From Rhodoferax sp. (GTDB taxonomy: Bacteria > Pseudomonadota > Gammaproteobacteria > Burkholderiales > Burkholderiaceae_C), in NCBI RefSeq assembly GCF_025354435.1, contig NZ_JANXMU010000032.1, positions 1 through 64,000 of the forward strand: 64,000 nt of DNA, in the 5' to 3' direction. How positions within the stretch are numbered: position 1 is the first letter of the stretch; every line of letters begins with the position of its first letter. This document shows, one piece after another, positions 33,376-43,606 of this stretch. Below the pieces are notes generated by a model. It did not search any database and was not told the origin of the DNA. It was given only the letters and a program-made list of their open reading frames with translations. The translations under genes were made by a program, and so were the position numbers.

Positions 33376-36300
33376 ATGTGGTTCACCCAGGTCAGCCTGA
33401 AAAACCCGGTTTTTGCCACCATGGTGATGCTGGCCCTGGTGGTGCTGGGCGCGTTCTCGTACCAGCGTCTGCAGGTGGACCAGTTTCCCAACATCGACTT
33501 TCCGGTGGTGGTAGTCACAGCGGACTACCCCGGTGCCTCGCCCGACATTGTGGAAAGCGAAGTCACCAAAAAGCTCGAGGAAGGCGTGAACGCCATTGCC
33601 GGTATCAGCGCCCTCACCTCGCGCAGCTACGAGGGCCAGGCGGTCGTCATCATCGAGTTCCAGCTCTACGTGGATGGCCGCAAGGCTGCCGAAGATGTGC
33701 GCGAAAAAGTGGCCGCCGTGCGCCCGCTGTTGCGCGACGAGGTGAAGGAACCTCGGGTGCTGCGCTTTGACCCGAGCAGCCGCGCCGTCTGGTCTTTGGC
33801 GGTGATACCCGATGCCAGCAAAGGCAAGGCCTTGAGCGCTATCGAGCTCACCAACTGGGCCGACCAGGTATTGAAGAAGCGTCTGCAAAACGTGCGTGGC
33901 GCGGGCTCGGTCACGCTGGTGGGCGGTACCCAGCGCCAGGTCAACATCTACCTGCAACCCCGCGCCATGGAAGCCCTGGGCGTGACGGCCGACCAGGTGG
34001 TCAACGCGGTGAAGAGCGAAAACCAGAACCTGCCGCTGGGGGCCATCCGCAGCCTGGCGCAAGAGCGGGTGGTGCAGATCGACGCACGCATGCAGCGCCC
34101 CGAGGACTTTGGCCAAATCATCGTAGCCCGCAAAAACGGCTCCATCCGCGTGGACCAGGTGGCCAGCGTGGTGGACGGGGCACAAGAGATCGACTCCCTG
34201 GCGCTCTACAACGGCCAGCGCACCCTGCTGCTGAGCGTGCAAAAGTCGCAAGACGAAAACACCATCGAGGTTGTCGATGGACTGAACAAGGCGATTACTG
34301 AGCTCACCCCCCAGCTACCGCCCGGCCTGCGGCTGGAACGCATCACCGACGCGGCCCGGCCCATCCGCGTGGCGGTAGACAACGTGCGCGAATCGCTGTT
34401 TGAGGGGGCGGCGCTGACCATCCTGATCGTGTTTTTGTTCCTCAACTCCTGGCGCTCCACCGTGATCACCGGGCTGACGCTGCCGATTGCGCTGATTGGC
34501 ACTTTTTTGTTCATGAACATCTTTGGCTTCACCATCAACATGATCACGCTGATGGCGCTGAGTCTGTGCGTGGGCCTGCTGATCGACGATGCCATCGTGG
34601 TGCGCGAGAACATCGTGCGCCACGTACAAATGGGCAAAACACCCTACCAGGCGGCGCTGGAGGGCACGCAAGAGATCGGCCTGGCGGTGCTGGCCACCAC
34701 GTTCTCTATCGTGGCGGTGTTTTTGCCGATTGGCTTCATGGGCGGCATCATCGGCAAGTTCTTCCATGAATTTGGCATCACCATCGTGGCCGCGGTGCTG
34801 ATTTCGATGTTTGTCAGCTTCACGCTGGACCCGATGCTGTCCAGCATCTGGCACGACCCGGCCATCGAAACGCACGGCCAACACCATGCGCCGGTGGGCT
34901 TTTACGACAAGACCATCGGCCGCGTGACACAGTGGTTCGAGCGCGCTACCGACCGGCTGGCCGATGGCTACCAAAACATCTTGCGCTGGGCGCTGGCGCA
35001 CAAGCCCACCACGCTGGCCTGCGCCCTGGCCATCTTTGTCACCAGCCTGTTCATGGTGCCGCTGTTGGGCACCGAATTTGTACCCAAAGCCGACTTTTCG
35101 GAAACTACGCTGAATTTCTACACCCCGGTGGGCTCATCGCTGGAGGTAACCGAGGCCAAGGCCCGGCAGGTCGAGGCCATCGTGCGCGAATTTCCCGAGG
35201 TACGCTACACCTTGGCCACCATCAACACCGGCAATGCCGCAGGCAAGATGTACGCCTCGCTGTATATCCGGCTGGTGGACCGAAAGGCCCGCAGCCGCAG
35301 CGTGGACGACATGGCCAACATCCTGCGCGAGCGCCTGCGCACCGTGCCGGGCATCACCGTCACCCACGTGGGCCTGCTGGACTCGGTGGGCGGCAACAAG
35401 CAGGTCGAGTTCTCGCTACAAGGGCCCGATTTGCAGGAGCTGGAACGCCTGTCGCGCCAGGTCAGCGCCAAGATACGCCACCTCCCCGGCCTGGTTGATC
35501 TGGACTCCAGCGTCAAACCCGACAAGCCCACCGTCCACGTGGAAGTGCGCGCCGAGGCCGCCAGCGACCTGGGCCTGGGCGTGGCCAGCATTGGCAGCCA
35601 GCTGCGCACCCTGATTGCCGGGGAAACCGTAGGCAACTGGCGCGCACCCGACGACCAGACTTACGATGTCAACGTGCGCCTGGCCCCCAGCGCCCGCAAC
35701 GTGGCCGAAGACCTGCAGCGCCTGCCCTTCATCACCGCCACCAACGCCGACGGCAGCCCGCGCGTGGTGCGCCTGAACCAGGTCGCCCGCATCACCGATG
35801 CCACCGGCCCGAACCAGATCAACCGCCGCGATATGGCGCGCGAAGTGGCCGTTAACGCCAACGTCTACCTGCGCTCGGCGGGCGAGGTGTCCAACGACAT
35901 CCGCGCTGTGCTGGACGGCATGGCTTTTCCGCCGGGCTACCGCTACCAGTTCAGCGGCTCCACCAAGAACATGGCCGAGGCCTTTGGCTACGCCATCTCG
36001 GCCCTGGTGCTGGCGGTATTGTTCATCTACATGATTCTGGCCAGCCAGTTCAAAAGCTTTTTGCAGCCGCTGGCCCTGATGACCGCCCTGCCCCTGACGC
36101 TGATCGGTGTGGTGCTGGCGCTGCTGCTGTTCCAGTCCACGCTGTCGATGTTCTCGGTGATTGGCGTGGTGATGCTGATGGGCCTGGTGACCAAGAACGC
36201 CATTTTGCTGGTGGACTTCGCCATCCGCGCAAGAGACGACGGCATGGAGCGCTCCGCAGCCTTGCTGCTGGCTGCCAAGGTGCGCCTGCGACCCATCCTG

Positions 36301-36537
36301 ATGACCACGCTGGCGATGATTTTTGGCATGGTGCCGCTGGCCTTTGCGCTCAGCGAAGGCTCCGAGCAGCGCGCCCCCATGGGCCAGGCGGTGATTGGCG
36401 GTGTCATCACCTCGTCGCTGCTGACGCTGGTGGTGGTGCCGGTGGTGTATTGCTATATGGATGACCTCGCAACATGGTTGCAAGGTAAATGGACACCTAA
36501 ACGCCCGGTCATGCCACTTTCCCCCCCTAAAATCTAA
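33376..36537 (+). CDS. RND multidrug/HAE1-type efflux pump permease
   Basis: 1053 residues, the full length for an RND exporter. It has 12 membrane helices in two halves and two large periplasmic loops. It opens [40 protein letters not shown]; the TM4 proton-relay DD lies in [17 protein letters not shown]; the second half carries [20 protein letters not shown] and [20 protein letters not shown]. This is the HAE1 (hydrophobic/drug) class rather than the heavy-metal class. It follows its adaptor by six bases. Confidence 0.93.
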   Translation: MWFTQVSLKNPVFATMVMLALVVLGAFSYQRLQVDQFPNIDFPVVVVTADYPGASPDIVESEVTKKLEEGVNAIAGISALTSRSYEGQAVVIIEFQLYVDGRKAAEDVREKVAAVRPLLRDEVKEPRVLRFDPSSRAVWSLAVIPDASKGKALSAIELTNWADQVLKKRLQNVRGAGSVTLVGGTQRQVNIYLQPRAMEALGVTADQVVNAVKSENQNLPLGAIRSLAQERVVQIDARMQRPEDFGQIIVARKNGSIRVDQVASVVDGAQEIDSLALYNGQRTLLLSVQKSQDENTIEVVDGLNKAITELTPQLPPGLRLERITDAARPIRVAVDNVRESLFEGAALTILIVFLFLNSWRSTVITGLTLPIALIGTFLFMNIFGFTINMITLMALSLCVGLLIDDAIVVRENIVRHVQMGKTPYQAALEGTQEIGLAVLATTFSIVAVFLPIGFMGGIIGKFFHEFGITIVAAVLISMFVSFTLDPMLSSIWHDPAIETHGQHHAPVGFYDKTIGRVTQWFERATDRLADGYQNILRWALAHKPTTLACALAIFVTSLFMVPLLGTEFVPKADFSETTLNFYTPVGSSLEVTEAKARQVEAIVREFPEVRYTLATINTGNAAGKMYASLYIRLVDRKARSRSVDDMANILRERLRTVPGITVTHVGLLDSVGGNKQVEFSLQGPDLQELERLSRQVSAKIRHLPGLVDLDSSVKPDKPTVHVEVRAEAASDLGLGVASIGSQLRTLIAGETVGNWRAPDDQTYDVNVRLAPSARNVAEDLQRLPFITATNADGSPRVVRLNQVARITDATGPNQINRRDMAREVAVNANVYLRSAGEVSNDIRAVLDGMAFPPGYRYQFSGSTKNMAEAFGYAISALVLAVLFIYMILASQFKSFLQPLALMTALPLTLIGVVLALLLFQSTLSMFSVIGVVMLMGLVTKNAILLVDFAIRARDDGMERSAALLLAAKVRLRPILMTTLAMIFGMVPLAFALSEGSEQRAPMGQAVIGGVITSSLLTLVVVPVVYCYMDDLATWLQGKWTPKRPVMPLSPPKI

Positions 36538-36570
36538 CGTTAACCTCGCACTTGAACCCAAAGACCCACC

Positions 36571-37236
36571 ATGACCACCACCGCCCAGCTTGAACAGACC
36601 CGCTTCAACATGATCGAACAGCAAATCCGCCCCTGGGATGTGCTGGAGCCGGCGGTGCTGGCGCTGCTGAACACCGTCAAACGCGAGAAGTTTTTGCCTG
36701 CCGCGAGCCAGGCCTTTGCCTTTGTGGACATGGAAGCCCCGCTGCCCGGTGGCCAGTGCATGCTGTCGCCCAAGGTGGAAGCCCGCGCCCTGCAAGACCT
36801 GAAGATCCAGAAACATGAAAAGGTGCTGGAAATCGGCACCGGCTCCGGCTACATGGCCGCACTGCTGGCCGCCAGCGCGCACAGCGTGCTGTCGCTCGAA
36901 ATATTGCCCGAACTGGCCACCCTGGCGCGCAACAACCTGCGCAATGCTGGTGTGCGCAACGTCGAAGTCCGCCAGGCGGACGGTGCCCTGGGTGCTGCGG
37001 CCGACGGCCCATTTGATGTCATCGTGCTCAGCGGCTCGGTGGCGGCAGTGCCTGAAGCCATCAAGGCCCAGCTCAAGGTCGGTGGCCGCCTGTTTGCGGT
37101 GGTCGGCCAAGAGCCCATGATGTGCGCCAACTTCGTCACCCGCACCGGCGAAACCACCTACGCCACCACCAATCCCTGGGACACCGTGGCTCCGCGCCTG
37201 GTGCACTTCGCCGAGCCTTCCAAGTTCTCGTTCTAA
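36571..37236 (+). CDS. pcm: Protein-L-isoaspartate O-methyltransferase-like protein
   Basis: 221 residues. FNMIEQQIRPWDVLEPAVLA, the KREKFLPAASQAFAFVDMEA motif, PLPGGQCMLSPKVEARALQD and SAM motif I KVLEIGTGSGYMAALLAASA identify the Pcm family. These methylate isoaspartyl residues in damaged proteins. In Burkholderiales this gene regularly precedes a rhodanese and tolC, as here. It follows the RND pump by 33 bases in the same direction. Confidence 0.85.
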   Translation: MTTTAQLEQTRFNMIEQQIRPWDVLEPAVLALLNTVKREKFLPAASQAFAFVDMEAPLPGGQCMLSPKVEARALQDLKIQKHEKVLEIGTGSGYMAALLAASAHSVLSLEILPELATLARNNLRNAGVRNVEVRQADGALGAAADGPFDVIVLSGSVAAVPEAIKAQLKVGGRLFAVVGQEPMMCANFVTRTGETTYATTNPWDTVAPRLVHFAEPSKFSF

Positions 37237-37261
37237 TCCAGATTTATTCCATGTCTCATCC

Positions 37262-37594
37262 ATGATTTCCCAAATCACCCCGACCGATCTGCCCCAGTGG
37301 CTGCAAAGCCAGACCGCCCCCGTGGTGCTGGATGTGCGCGAACCCGGTGAATGGCAGGCCGCCAGCGTGCAGCCCGAGGGCTTTACCCTGGTCCAGCTCT
37401 CCATGGGCGACATCCCCGCCCGCCTGGCCGAGCTAGACCCGCACCAGCCGATTGCCTGTCTGTGCCACCACGGTGCCCGCAGCCAGCGCGTGGCGCAGTT
37501 TCTGGTGCAAAACGGTTTTGAGAATGTGGTCAACATCGCCGGTGGCATCGATGCCTGGTCGCTGCAACGCGATGCCAGCGTGCCCCGGTACTGA
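37262..37594 (+). CDS. Rhodanese-like sulfurtransferase domain protein
   Basis: 110 residues, a single rhodanese domain: VVLDVREPGEWQAASVQPEG, ACLCHHGARSQRVAQFLVQN with the persulfide Cys in C-H-H-G-A-R, and NVVNIAGGIDAWS. The physiological acceptor is unknown. The short spacing to pcm (25 bases) and tolC supports one transcription unit. Confidence 0.9.
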   Translation: MISQITPTDLPQWLQSQTAPVVLDVREPGEWQAASVQPEGFTLVQLSMGDIPARLAELDPHQPIACLCHHGARSQRVAQFLVQNGFENVVNIAGGIDAWSLQRDASVPRY

Positions 37595-37663
37595 ACCGAA
37601 TTTGAACCGCCACACACCGTTCCTGAACCGCGACTGACCGCCCGTGAAATGACAAGGATGACC

Positions 37664-38992
37664 ATGCACCGCTTCCCGCTTGCCTCCCCCGCTTTGGCTT
37701 TGGCTTTTGCGGCCGCTTTCACCGGCGCTGCCCATGCGCAAAGCCTGGTAGAGCTGTTTGATGCGGCACGGGCCACCGACTCAACCTACCAGTCGGCCAA
37801 AGCGCAATATGACGCGAATCTGGCCAAGGCCGATCAAGCCAAGGCCTACATCCTGCCCACCGTTGGTGCCTCCGCCGGACTCACCCGCAGCATGGTGGAT
37901 GGCAGCAATCCCAGCCTGGACAGCCACTACACCACCCAGACCGCTACCCTCAGCGCCTCCCAGCCCCTGTACCGCCCGGCCAACCGTATCAGCTACCAGC
38001 AAGGTCTGAAGCTGGTTGATGTAGCCCAGGCCCAGCTTGCCGCCGCCGAGCAAGACCTGGTGGTGCGCGTGGCCCAGTCCTATTTCGACGTACTGGGCGC
38101 GGGCGACAGCCTGGCTTTTGTGCGGGCCCAAAAAACCGCCGTGGCCGAGCAACTGGCTTCGGCCAAGCGCAACTTTGAAGTCGGTACCGCCACCATCACC
38201 GACACCCGCGAAGCCCAGGCCCAGTTCGACCTGGTACGGGCCCAGGAAATTGCCGCCGAAAACGACCTGCTGGTAAAAAAACTGGCGCTGGACACCCTGG
38301 TCAGCAAGGTCAACGCCCAACCGACCCCACTGGCCTTGCCGGTGGTGTTGCCGTCCGTCCAAGCAGCCGACATCAGCACCTGGGTGCAGCAAGCCGAAAG
38401 CCTGCAACCCAACGTCGTGCAAGCCGTGGTGGCCCTGGATGTGGCCCGGCTGGAAACCCAAAAAGCCAAGGCCGGCAACCTGCCCACGCTGGACCTGACC
38501 GCGGGCTACAACGTCAACCGCTACCCCAACGGCACCACCAGCCTGCCCAACAATTCGCGCAACAACGGTGCCAGCGTTGGCCTGAGCCTGAACATCCCGC
38601 TGTTTGCAGGCTTCTCCATCCAGAACCGCATCCGCGAAACGCTGTCGCTGGAAGACAAAGCACAGGCCGACCTGGATGCCGCCCGCCGCGCCGTTACCCA
38701 GGCCACCCGTGCCGCCTTCTACGGCGTGCTGTCGGGCGTGGGCCAGGTCAGCGCCCTGGAAGCAGCCGAAGCCTCCAGCCAGATCGCGCTGGATGCCAAC
38801 AAGCTGGGCTACCAGGTCGGCGTGCGCATCAATATCGACGTGCTGAATTCACAAAGCCAGTTGTTCCAGACCAAGCGTGACCTGGCCCAGGCCCGCTACA
38901 ACGTGCTGCTGGGTGGGCTGAAGCTGCGCCAAGCCAGCGGCAGTTTGAAGCCGGATGATCTGCAGGCGGTGAACGCGCTGCTGGTACGCTGA
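37664..38992 (+). CDS. tolC: TolC-family outer-membrane efflux channel
   Basis: About 442 residues. I choose the ATG at 37664 because GACAAGG sits six bases before it; in-frame ATGs at 37649 and 37658 are possible. The signal peptide ends GAAHAQ. The two repeats of the TolC fold are visible: SLVELFDAARATDSTYQSAK, AEQDLVVRVAQSYFDVLGAG, then QAVVALDVARLETQKAKAGN, LSLNIPLFAGFSIQNRIRET and GYQVGVRINIDVLNSQSQLF. It exports substrates for tripartite pumps such as the RND system just upstream. Confidence 0.9.
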   Translation: MHRFPLASPALALAFAAAFTGAAHAQSLVELFDAARATDSTYQSAKAQYDANLAKADQAKAYILPTVGASAGLTRSMVDGSNPSLDSHYTTQTATLSASQPLYRPANRISYQQGLKLVDVAQAQLAAAEQDLVVRVAQSYFDVLGAGDSLAFVRAQKTAVAEQLASAKRNFEVGTATITDTREAQAQFDLVRAQEIAAENDLLVKKLALDTLVSKVNAQPTPLALPVVLPSVQAADISTWVQQAESLQPNVVQAVVALDVARLETQKAKAGNLPTLDLTAGYNVNRYPNGTTSLPNNSRNNGASVGLSLNIPLFAGFSIQNRIRETLSLEDKAQADLDAARRAVTQATRAAFYGVLSGVGQVSALEAAEASSQIALDANKLGYQVGVRINIDVLNSQSQLFQTKRDLAQARYNVLLGGLKLRQASGSLKPDDLQAVNALLVR

Positions 38993-39050
38993 TTGCTATT
39001 TAAATAATAGCTACTCACGTAGATAGGACATACGCTAGAGGCTGTTTTTA
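38993..39050 (+). repeat. Short repeat, near-consensus copy
   Basis: TTGCTATTTAAATAATAGCT, ACTCACGTAGATAGGACATA and CGCTAGAGGCTGTTTTTA in sequence. I use this as the reference (forward) orientation. The ends are partly complementary (TAGCTACT / AG-x-GGCTATT types) and the core holds CGTA...TACG. It lies between convergent tolC and the M19 dipeptidase gene. Confidence 0.85.
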
Positions 39051-39058
39051 TCTAAAAA

Positions 39059-40024
39059 CTAACTCCATACCTGCTGCGCCACCCGCAGCATGTTGCCGCC
39101 CATGGCCAACGCAGCATCGTCGGCGGTCATCCCTACATCCTGCAAAGCCTGGCCCAGCACCTGCCAAGTCTCCACCGGGGTGTAGCGGGCGCGGCTGATG
39201 GCCCGGTCGTAGCCTGCGGATTTGGGCCACCAGTAGCTGGGGTCGTAACCGCCGGGCGGGTCGTCGTTGAGTTCCGGCTGCGCAAAGCTGATGTCCAGCC
39301 CAATGCCCACATGCTGCACACCCACCAGCTCGGCCACATAAGCCGCGTGGCGGGCTACATCGGCAGCGGTAGGGGCATCGTTCCCCAAAAAGAACGACAC
39401 CCCCGACACGCACACCACCCCGCCGGTGGCGGCGCAGGCGCGGATTTGCGCATCGGTAATGTTGCGGCCATGCTCCACCAGCGCCAGCGGATTGGCGTGG
39501 CTGAAGATCACCGGGGCGCTGGAGGCGGCCATGATGTCCAGGCTGCATGCGCGCCCGGTGTGCGAGCAGTCCATCAGCATGCCTGCCGCGTTCACCGCTT
39601 GCACCATGCGCACGCCTAGCGGGGTCAGGCCGCGCTCGGTGTCGTGGCAGCCGTCGGCCACGCTGTTGTTGCGGTTGTAGGCAAAGTGGATCTGGCGCAC
39701 GCCCAATGCCGCGTACAGCGCCACCATCTCGGGCTGCTCCAGCAGCGGGATCGCACCTTCCAGGTCAAACCCAATGGCGATCTGGCCACCTGCTTTAGCC
39801 AGCGCAATGTCGGCCACGCTATAGACCAGCCGGTAGCGCTCCGGGTAGGCGGCAATGGTGGTGCGAAACCCGGCAATCACGGCCATCACCTGCGGCACCG
39901 GGTTCATGTCCATGCCGACGTTAATCGACACGTAGTCCACCCCGGCGGCGTGCAGCCGGGCTATCGGTGCAAAACTGGCCTGCGGGTGCAGCGGCAGGCA
40001 GGCGTGGGATTCCCAATGGATCAT
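39059..40024 (-). CDS. M19-family (membrane/renal type) dipeptidase
   Basis: 321 residues of the M19 metallopeptidase fold: GQIAIGFDLEGAIPLLEQPE, IHFAYNRNNSVADGCHD, the His ligand in LMDCSHTGR, PVIFSHANPLAL, GIGLDISF and the closing MGGNMLRVAQQVW. The usual N-terminal H-x-D zinc motif (DGHND) is replaced by WESHACLP, with His but no Asp, so metal binding or specificity may differ. M19 enzymes cleave L,D- or L,L-dipeptides. It is the last gene of the Ddp-type operon; its start overlaps the end of the ATPase gene. Confidence 0.83.
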   Translation of the reverse strand: MIHWESHACLPLHPQASFAPIARLHAAGVDYVSINVGMDMNPVPQVMAVIAGFRTTIAAYPERYRLVYSVADIALAKAGGQIAIGFDLEGAIPLLEQPEMVALYAALGVRQIHFAYNRNNSVADGCHDTERGLTPLGVRMVQAVNAAGMLMDCSHTGRACSLDIMAASSAPVIFSHANPLALVEHGRNITDAQIRACAATGGVVCVSGVSFFLGNDAPTAADVARHAAYVAELVGVQHVGIGLDISFAQPELNDDPPGGYDPSYWWPKSAGYDRAISRARYTPVETWQVLGQALQDVGMTADDAALAMGGNMLRVAQQVWS

Positions 40025-40788
40025 GGTGAGACTTCTTTTCTACGGAAGCCCACAGCGGCTTCCATCAATTGGCGGGTGTAAGGCTGGGCGACACGGCTGG
40101 CGGCCAGGTCGGCGGAGGCCAGCATCTCCACCGTCTGGTCACGCTGCATCACCATCAGGCGTTGGCATAGGTGCGTGACCACGGCCAGGTCGTGGCTGAC
40201 CATGATGAAGGTCAGGCCGCGGCGGGCGCGCAGGGTTTCCAGCAGGTTCAATACCTCGGCCTGCACCGACGCATCCAGGGCCGAGGTGGGCTCGTCCAAC
40301 AGCAGAATCTGCGGCTCCAGAATGAGGGCACGCGCGATGGCGATGCGCTGGCGCTGCCCGCCCGAGAGCTGGTGCGGGTAGCGGAAACGAAAGCCCTGCC
40401 CCAGGCCCACCTCGTCCAGCGCGCGCTCAATCCGCGCCTGCTCGTCGCCCATCCCATGGATGGCCAGCGGCTCGGCCAGCAGGCGGTCTACTGTGTGGCG
40501 CGGGTGCAGCGAGCCGTAGGGGTCCTGGAACACCATTTGTACCAAGCGGCGGAACGGTTTGCTGCCTGGCAAGGGCTGGGGAGCTGGCCCCAGCAGTTGC
40601 ACGGTGCCGGTTTCGCGTTTCGCCAACCCGCAGATGGCCCGCAGCACAGTGGATTTGCCCGAACCCGATTCGCCCACAATGCCAAAGCTCTCGCCCGCCC
40701 GCACGGTGAACGCGGTGTCGGCCACGGCCACAAAGCTGTCGAAGCTGACGCGCAGGTTTTTGACCTCCAAGCCCACAGACGCGCTCAT
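40021..40788 (-). CDS. ddpF: Dipeptide ABC transporter ATP-binding protein DdpF/DppF type
   Basis: 255 residues from the ATG at 40788, overlapping the upstream stop (ATGA); a GTG at 40797 is possible. Walker [18 protein letters not shown]-loop MVFQDPYGSLHPRHTVDRLL, signature QLSGGQRQRIAIARAL, Walker [15 protein letters not shown] and H-loop MVSHDLAVVTHL, with a C-terminal QPYTRQLMEAAVGFRRKEV as in oligopeptide ATPases. It forms a heterodimer with the ddpD product. Confidence 0.85.
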   Translation of the reverse strand: MSASVGLEVKNLRVSFDSFVAVADTAFTVRAGESFGIVGESGSGKSTVLRAICGLAKRETGTVQLLGPAPQPLPGSKPFRRLVQMVFQDPYGSLHPRHTVDRLLAEPLAIHGMGDEQARIERALDEVGLGQGFRFRYPHQLSGGQRQRIAIARALILEPQILLLDEPTSALDASVQAEVLNLLETLRARRGLTFIMVSHDLAVVTHLCQRLMVMQRDQTVEMLASADLAASRVAQPYTRQLMEAAVGFRRKEVSP

Positions 40789-41624
40789 AGTGCCCACTCC
40801 GGCTGGCGGTCCAGCGTGGGCAGCGGATGCCGGTCATCGCCCAATTGCGGCAGGCAGTTCAGCAGGCCCAGGGTGTAGGGGTGCTTGGCCTGCGCCAGCC
40901 CGCCCGCAGGCAGTTCCTCGACCACCCGCCCGGCGTACATCACCAGAATGCGGTCGCAAAAGGTGGAGACCAGGCGCAGGTCGTGCGACACAAAAATCAG
41001 GCCCATGCCGCGCTGCACCACCAGCGCGTCCAGAATCGCCAGCACCTGGAGCTGCACGGTCACGTCCAGGGCCGAGGTGGGCTCGTCGGCAATCAGCAAA
41101 TCGGGGTTGGCAATCAGCATCATGGCGATCATGGCGCGCTGGCCCATGCCGCCCGACACCTCGTGCGGATAGAGCTTGTACACGCGGGCCGGGTCGTCGA
41201 TCTGCACCTGCTCCAGCGCCGCCAGGGCCTGCTTTTTGGCCTGGGCGTTGGATACCTTGCTGTGCGCCTGCAGCGTCTCGACGATCTGGTCGCCGATGCG
41301 CATCACCGGATTCAGCGAAAACTTGGGGTCTTGCAGCACCATAGCAATGCGACCACCACGCAAGGTACGGCGCTCTTGGGCACTGCAGTGCAGCAAATCC
41401 GTGCCTTTGAATGCCAGGCGTTTAGCGGTAACCCGGCCTTCGGGGGCCGTGAGGCCCAGAATCGCGCGGCCCGTCTGCGACTTGCCCGAACCCGATTCGC
41501 CCACGATGCCCAGGCGCTCCTTGCCCAGCGTGAACGACACGCCCCGCACCACCTCGACCCAGCCACCATCGCGGTTGGGAAAGGCGACCCGCAGGTCATC
41601 GACCACCAACAGGGGTTCTGTCAT
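40785..41624 (-). CDS. ddpD: Dipeptide ABC transporter ATP-binding protein DdpD/DppD type
   Basis: 279 residues. Walker [22 protein letters not shown]-loop [20 protein letters not shown], signature [18 protein letters not shown], Walker [16 protein letters not shown]-loop [12 protein letters not shown], and the C-terminal [19 protein letters not shown] peptide-transporter tail. The start overlaps the ddpC stop by four bases. It is co-translated with both neighbours. Confidence 0.86.
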   Translation of the reverse strand: MTEPLLVVDDLRVAFPNRDGGWVEVVRGVSFTLGKERLGIVGESGSGKSQTGRAILGLTAPEGRVTAKRLAFKGTDLLHCSAQERRTLRGGRIAMVLQDPKFSLNPVMRIGDQIVETLQAHSKVSNAQAKKQALAALEQVQIDDPARVYKLYPHEVSGGMGQRAMIAMMLIANPDLLIADEPTSALDVTVQLQVLAILDALVVQRGMGLIFVSHDLRLVSTFCDRILVMYAGRVVEELPAGGLAQAKHPYTLGLLNCLPQLGDDRHPLPTLDRQPEWAL

Positions 41625-42529
41625 TTGATTCCCTTGGGGTCGAGCGCGTCACGCAAGCCATCGCCGACCAGATTGAAGGCCAGGCTGACCAGAAAGATTG
41701 CCGCCCCCGGTGCCGCCGCCACCCACCACTGGTCGAGCACGTACTGGCGGCCATTGGCGATCATCGCGCCCCATTCGGGCGTGGGCGGCTGCGCGCCTAG
41801 GCCCAGAAAGCCCAGCCCGGCGGCCGTCAAGATAATGCCAGCCATGTCCAGCGTAACCCGCACGATCACCGACGACAGGCACAGCGGCATGATGTGGTGC
41901 AGCACGATGCGCCAGGGCGACGCGCCGATAAGCTGCACGGCGGCAATGTAATCGGTCTGGCGGATGGTCAGCGTCTCGGCCCGGGCCATGCGCGCATACG
42001 GCGGCCAGGCCGTGATGGCGATGGCGATGACCGCGTTTTCAATACCCGGGCCCAGGGCGGCCACAAAAGCCAGCGCCAGAATCAGCCGGGGAAAGGCCAG
42101 AAAAATATCGGTGATGCGCATCAGCGCCGCATCCACCATGCCACCCGCATAACCCGCCACCGTGCCCACCAGCAGCCCGATGGGCGCGGCCAGCACAGCC
42201 ACCAGCACGACGACCATCAAGGTGATGCGCGAGCCATGGATGAGGCGCGACAAAATGTCCCGCCCCTGGTCGTCCGTGCCCAGCCAGAACAGGTGCGAGG
42301 GCGGCAGCAGGCGGGTGGTGCGCAAATCGCCCACGGTGGGTGAATACGGCGCGATCCACGGGGCCAGCAGGGCCACCAGCACCAGCGCCAGCACGATGCC
42401 CAGGCCCAGCACCGCCAGCCGGTTGCGCAGAAAGATGCACCACGCGCCATAGGCCCGGCCCCAGGCGGCCTGGCGGCGCGAGGCGGGCCGGTCGCTCATC
42501 AGCCAGTCGTGCAAACTTAGGGTGCTCAT
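41621..42529 (-). CDS. ddpC: Dipeptide ABC transporter permease DdpC/DppC type
   Basis: 302 residues from the ATG at 42529, which overlaps the ddpB stop. An N-terminal helix (RLAVLGLGIVLALVLVALLA) is followed by HLFWLGTDDQGRDILSRLIH and GSRITLM, five more helices and the EAA-like loop YIAAVQLIGASPWRIVLHHI. The ending [14 protein letters not shown] is typical of DppC/OppC. It is paired with ddpB as the channel. Confidence 0.86.
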   Translation of the reverse strand: MSTLSLHDWLMSDRPASRRQAAWGRAYGAWCIFLRNRLAVLGLGIVLALVLVALLAPWIAPYSPTVGDLRTTRLLPPSHLFWLGTDDQGRDILSRLIHGSRITLMVVVLVAVLAAPIGLLVGTVAGYAGGMVDAALMRITDIFLAFPRLILALAFVAALGPGIENAVIAIAITAWPPYARMARAETLTIRQTDYIAAVQLIGASPWRIVLHHIMPLCLSSVIVRVTLDMAGIILTAAGLGFLGLGAQPPTPEWGAMIANGRQYVLDQWWVAAAPGAAIFLVSLAFNLVGDGLRDALDPKGIK

Positions 42530-43593
42530 CGTGTTCGGGTACGGGGGTCTAGGGTTTTGTAGAGCAGGTCCGACAGCAGGTTCAGGCCAATGAAGATCGA
42601 GCCCACCACGATGGTGCCGCCCAGCACCGCGTTCATGTCGGCGTTTTGCAGCGAATTGGTGATGTACAGGCCAAGGCCCGGCCAAGCGAACACGGTCTCA
42701 GTCAGCACCGAGCCCTCCAACAGGCCGGCATACGACAGGCTGATCACAGTGACCAGTGGCACCATGGCGTTGCGCAGCGCATGCCGCCAAATGATGCGTG
42801 ACTCGCTCAGGCCCTTGGCGCGGGCGGCCACGATGTATTCCTGCGCCAGTTCATTGAGCATGAAAGAGCGCGTCATGCGGCTGATGTAGGCCAGTGAAAA
42901 ATAGCCCAGCAGAGACCCGGGCAGGATCAGGTGCGACAGCACATTGCCAAACGCATCCCACTGCCCGGCCATGGCCGCGTCCAGCAGCAGCAGGCCCGAA
43001 ACATTGACCAGGGTGTACTCGTACGTCACGTCCACCCTGCCCGGCCCGCCTACCCAGCCCAGCTTGGCGTAAAACAGCACCAGCCCCATCAGCCCGAGCC
43101 AAAAAATCGGCACTGAATAACCTACCAGGCCCATCACCCGAACAGCCTGGTCCACCACACCACCCCGGCGCACGGCAGCCCACACGCCCAGTGGCACGCC
43201 CAAACCCACGCCAATGATGATGCCCAGCGTGGCCAGCTCCAGCGTAGCGGGAAAGGCGCGGCGGATGTCGTCCATCACCGGGTGCGCGCTCAACACCGAA
43301 GTGCCAAAGTCTCCGTGCAACACCTTGCTGACGTAGATATAAAACTGCTCCCACAGCGGCTTGTTGAAGCCCATTTCTTCGCGCACCCTGGCCACCAGTT
43401 CGCCCGAAGCCCGGTCGCCCACGATGGCTAGCACCGGGTCGATCGGCATGACCCGGCCAATGAAGAAAGTAACGGCCAGCAGGCCCAGGTAGGTCAGGAC
43501 AATGACCCCCAGGAAGCTGGCCGCAGTATGGAGGGCGCGCCGCCCACGGGCGGACTTGCGGCCCCCCGTAGACATCTGGCTGGACGTGCTCAA
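42526..43593 (-). CDS. ddpB: Dipeptide ABC transporter permease DdpB/DppB type
   Basis: 355 residues, six helices. It has ASFLGVIVLTYLGLLAVTFF, GDFGTSVLSAHPVMDDIRRA, the EAA loop YIVAARAKGLSESRIIWRHA and the ending FIGLNLLSDLLYKTLDPRTR. A Ser/Gly/Arg-rich N-terminal extension of about 20 residues precedes the first helix. It lies 13 bases behind the substrate-binding protein gene. Confidence 0.87.
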   Translation of the reverse strand: MSTSSQMSTGGRKSARGRRALHTAASFLGVIVLTYLGLLAVTFFIGRVMPIDPVLAIVGDRASGELVARVREEMGFNKPLWEQFYIYVSKVLHGDFGTSVLSAHPVMDDIRRAFPATLELATLGIIIGVGLGVPLGVWAAVRRGGVVDQAVRVMGLVGYSVPIFWLGLMGLVLFYAKLGWVGGPGRVDVTYEYTLVNVSGLLLLDAAMAGQWDAFGNVLSHLILPGSLLGYFSLAYISRMTRSFMLNELAQEYIVAARAKGLSESRIIWRHALRNAMVPLVTVISLSYAGLLEGSVLTETVFAWPGLGLYITNSLQNADMNAVLGGTIVVGSIFIGLNLLSDLLYKTLDPRTRTR

Positions 43594-43606
43594 ACGGCAG
43601 TGCCGG

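Noticed and set aside
32083-34251. Large minus-strand frames opposite the RND adaptor and pump genes
   Set aside because: His/Gln/Gly-rich shadow translations. The plus-strand genes are complete and motif-confirmed.
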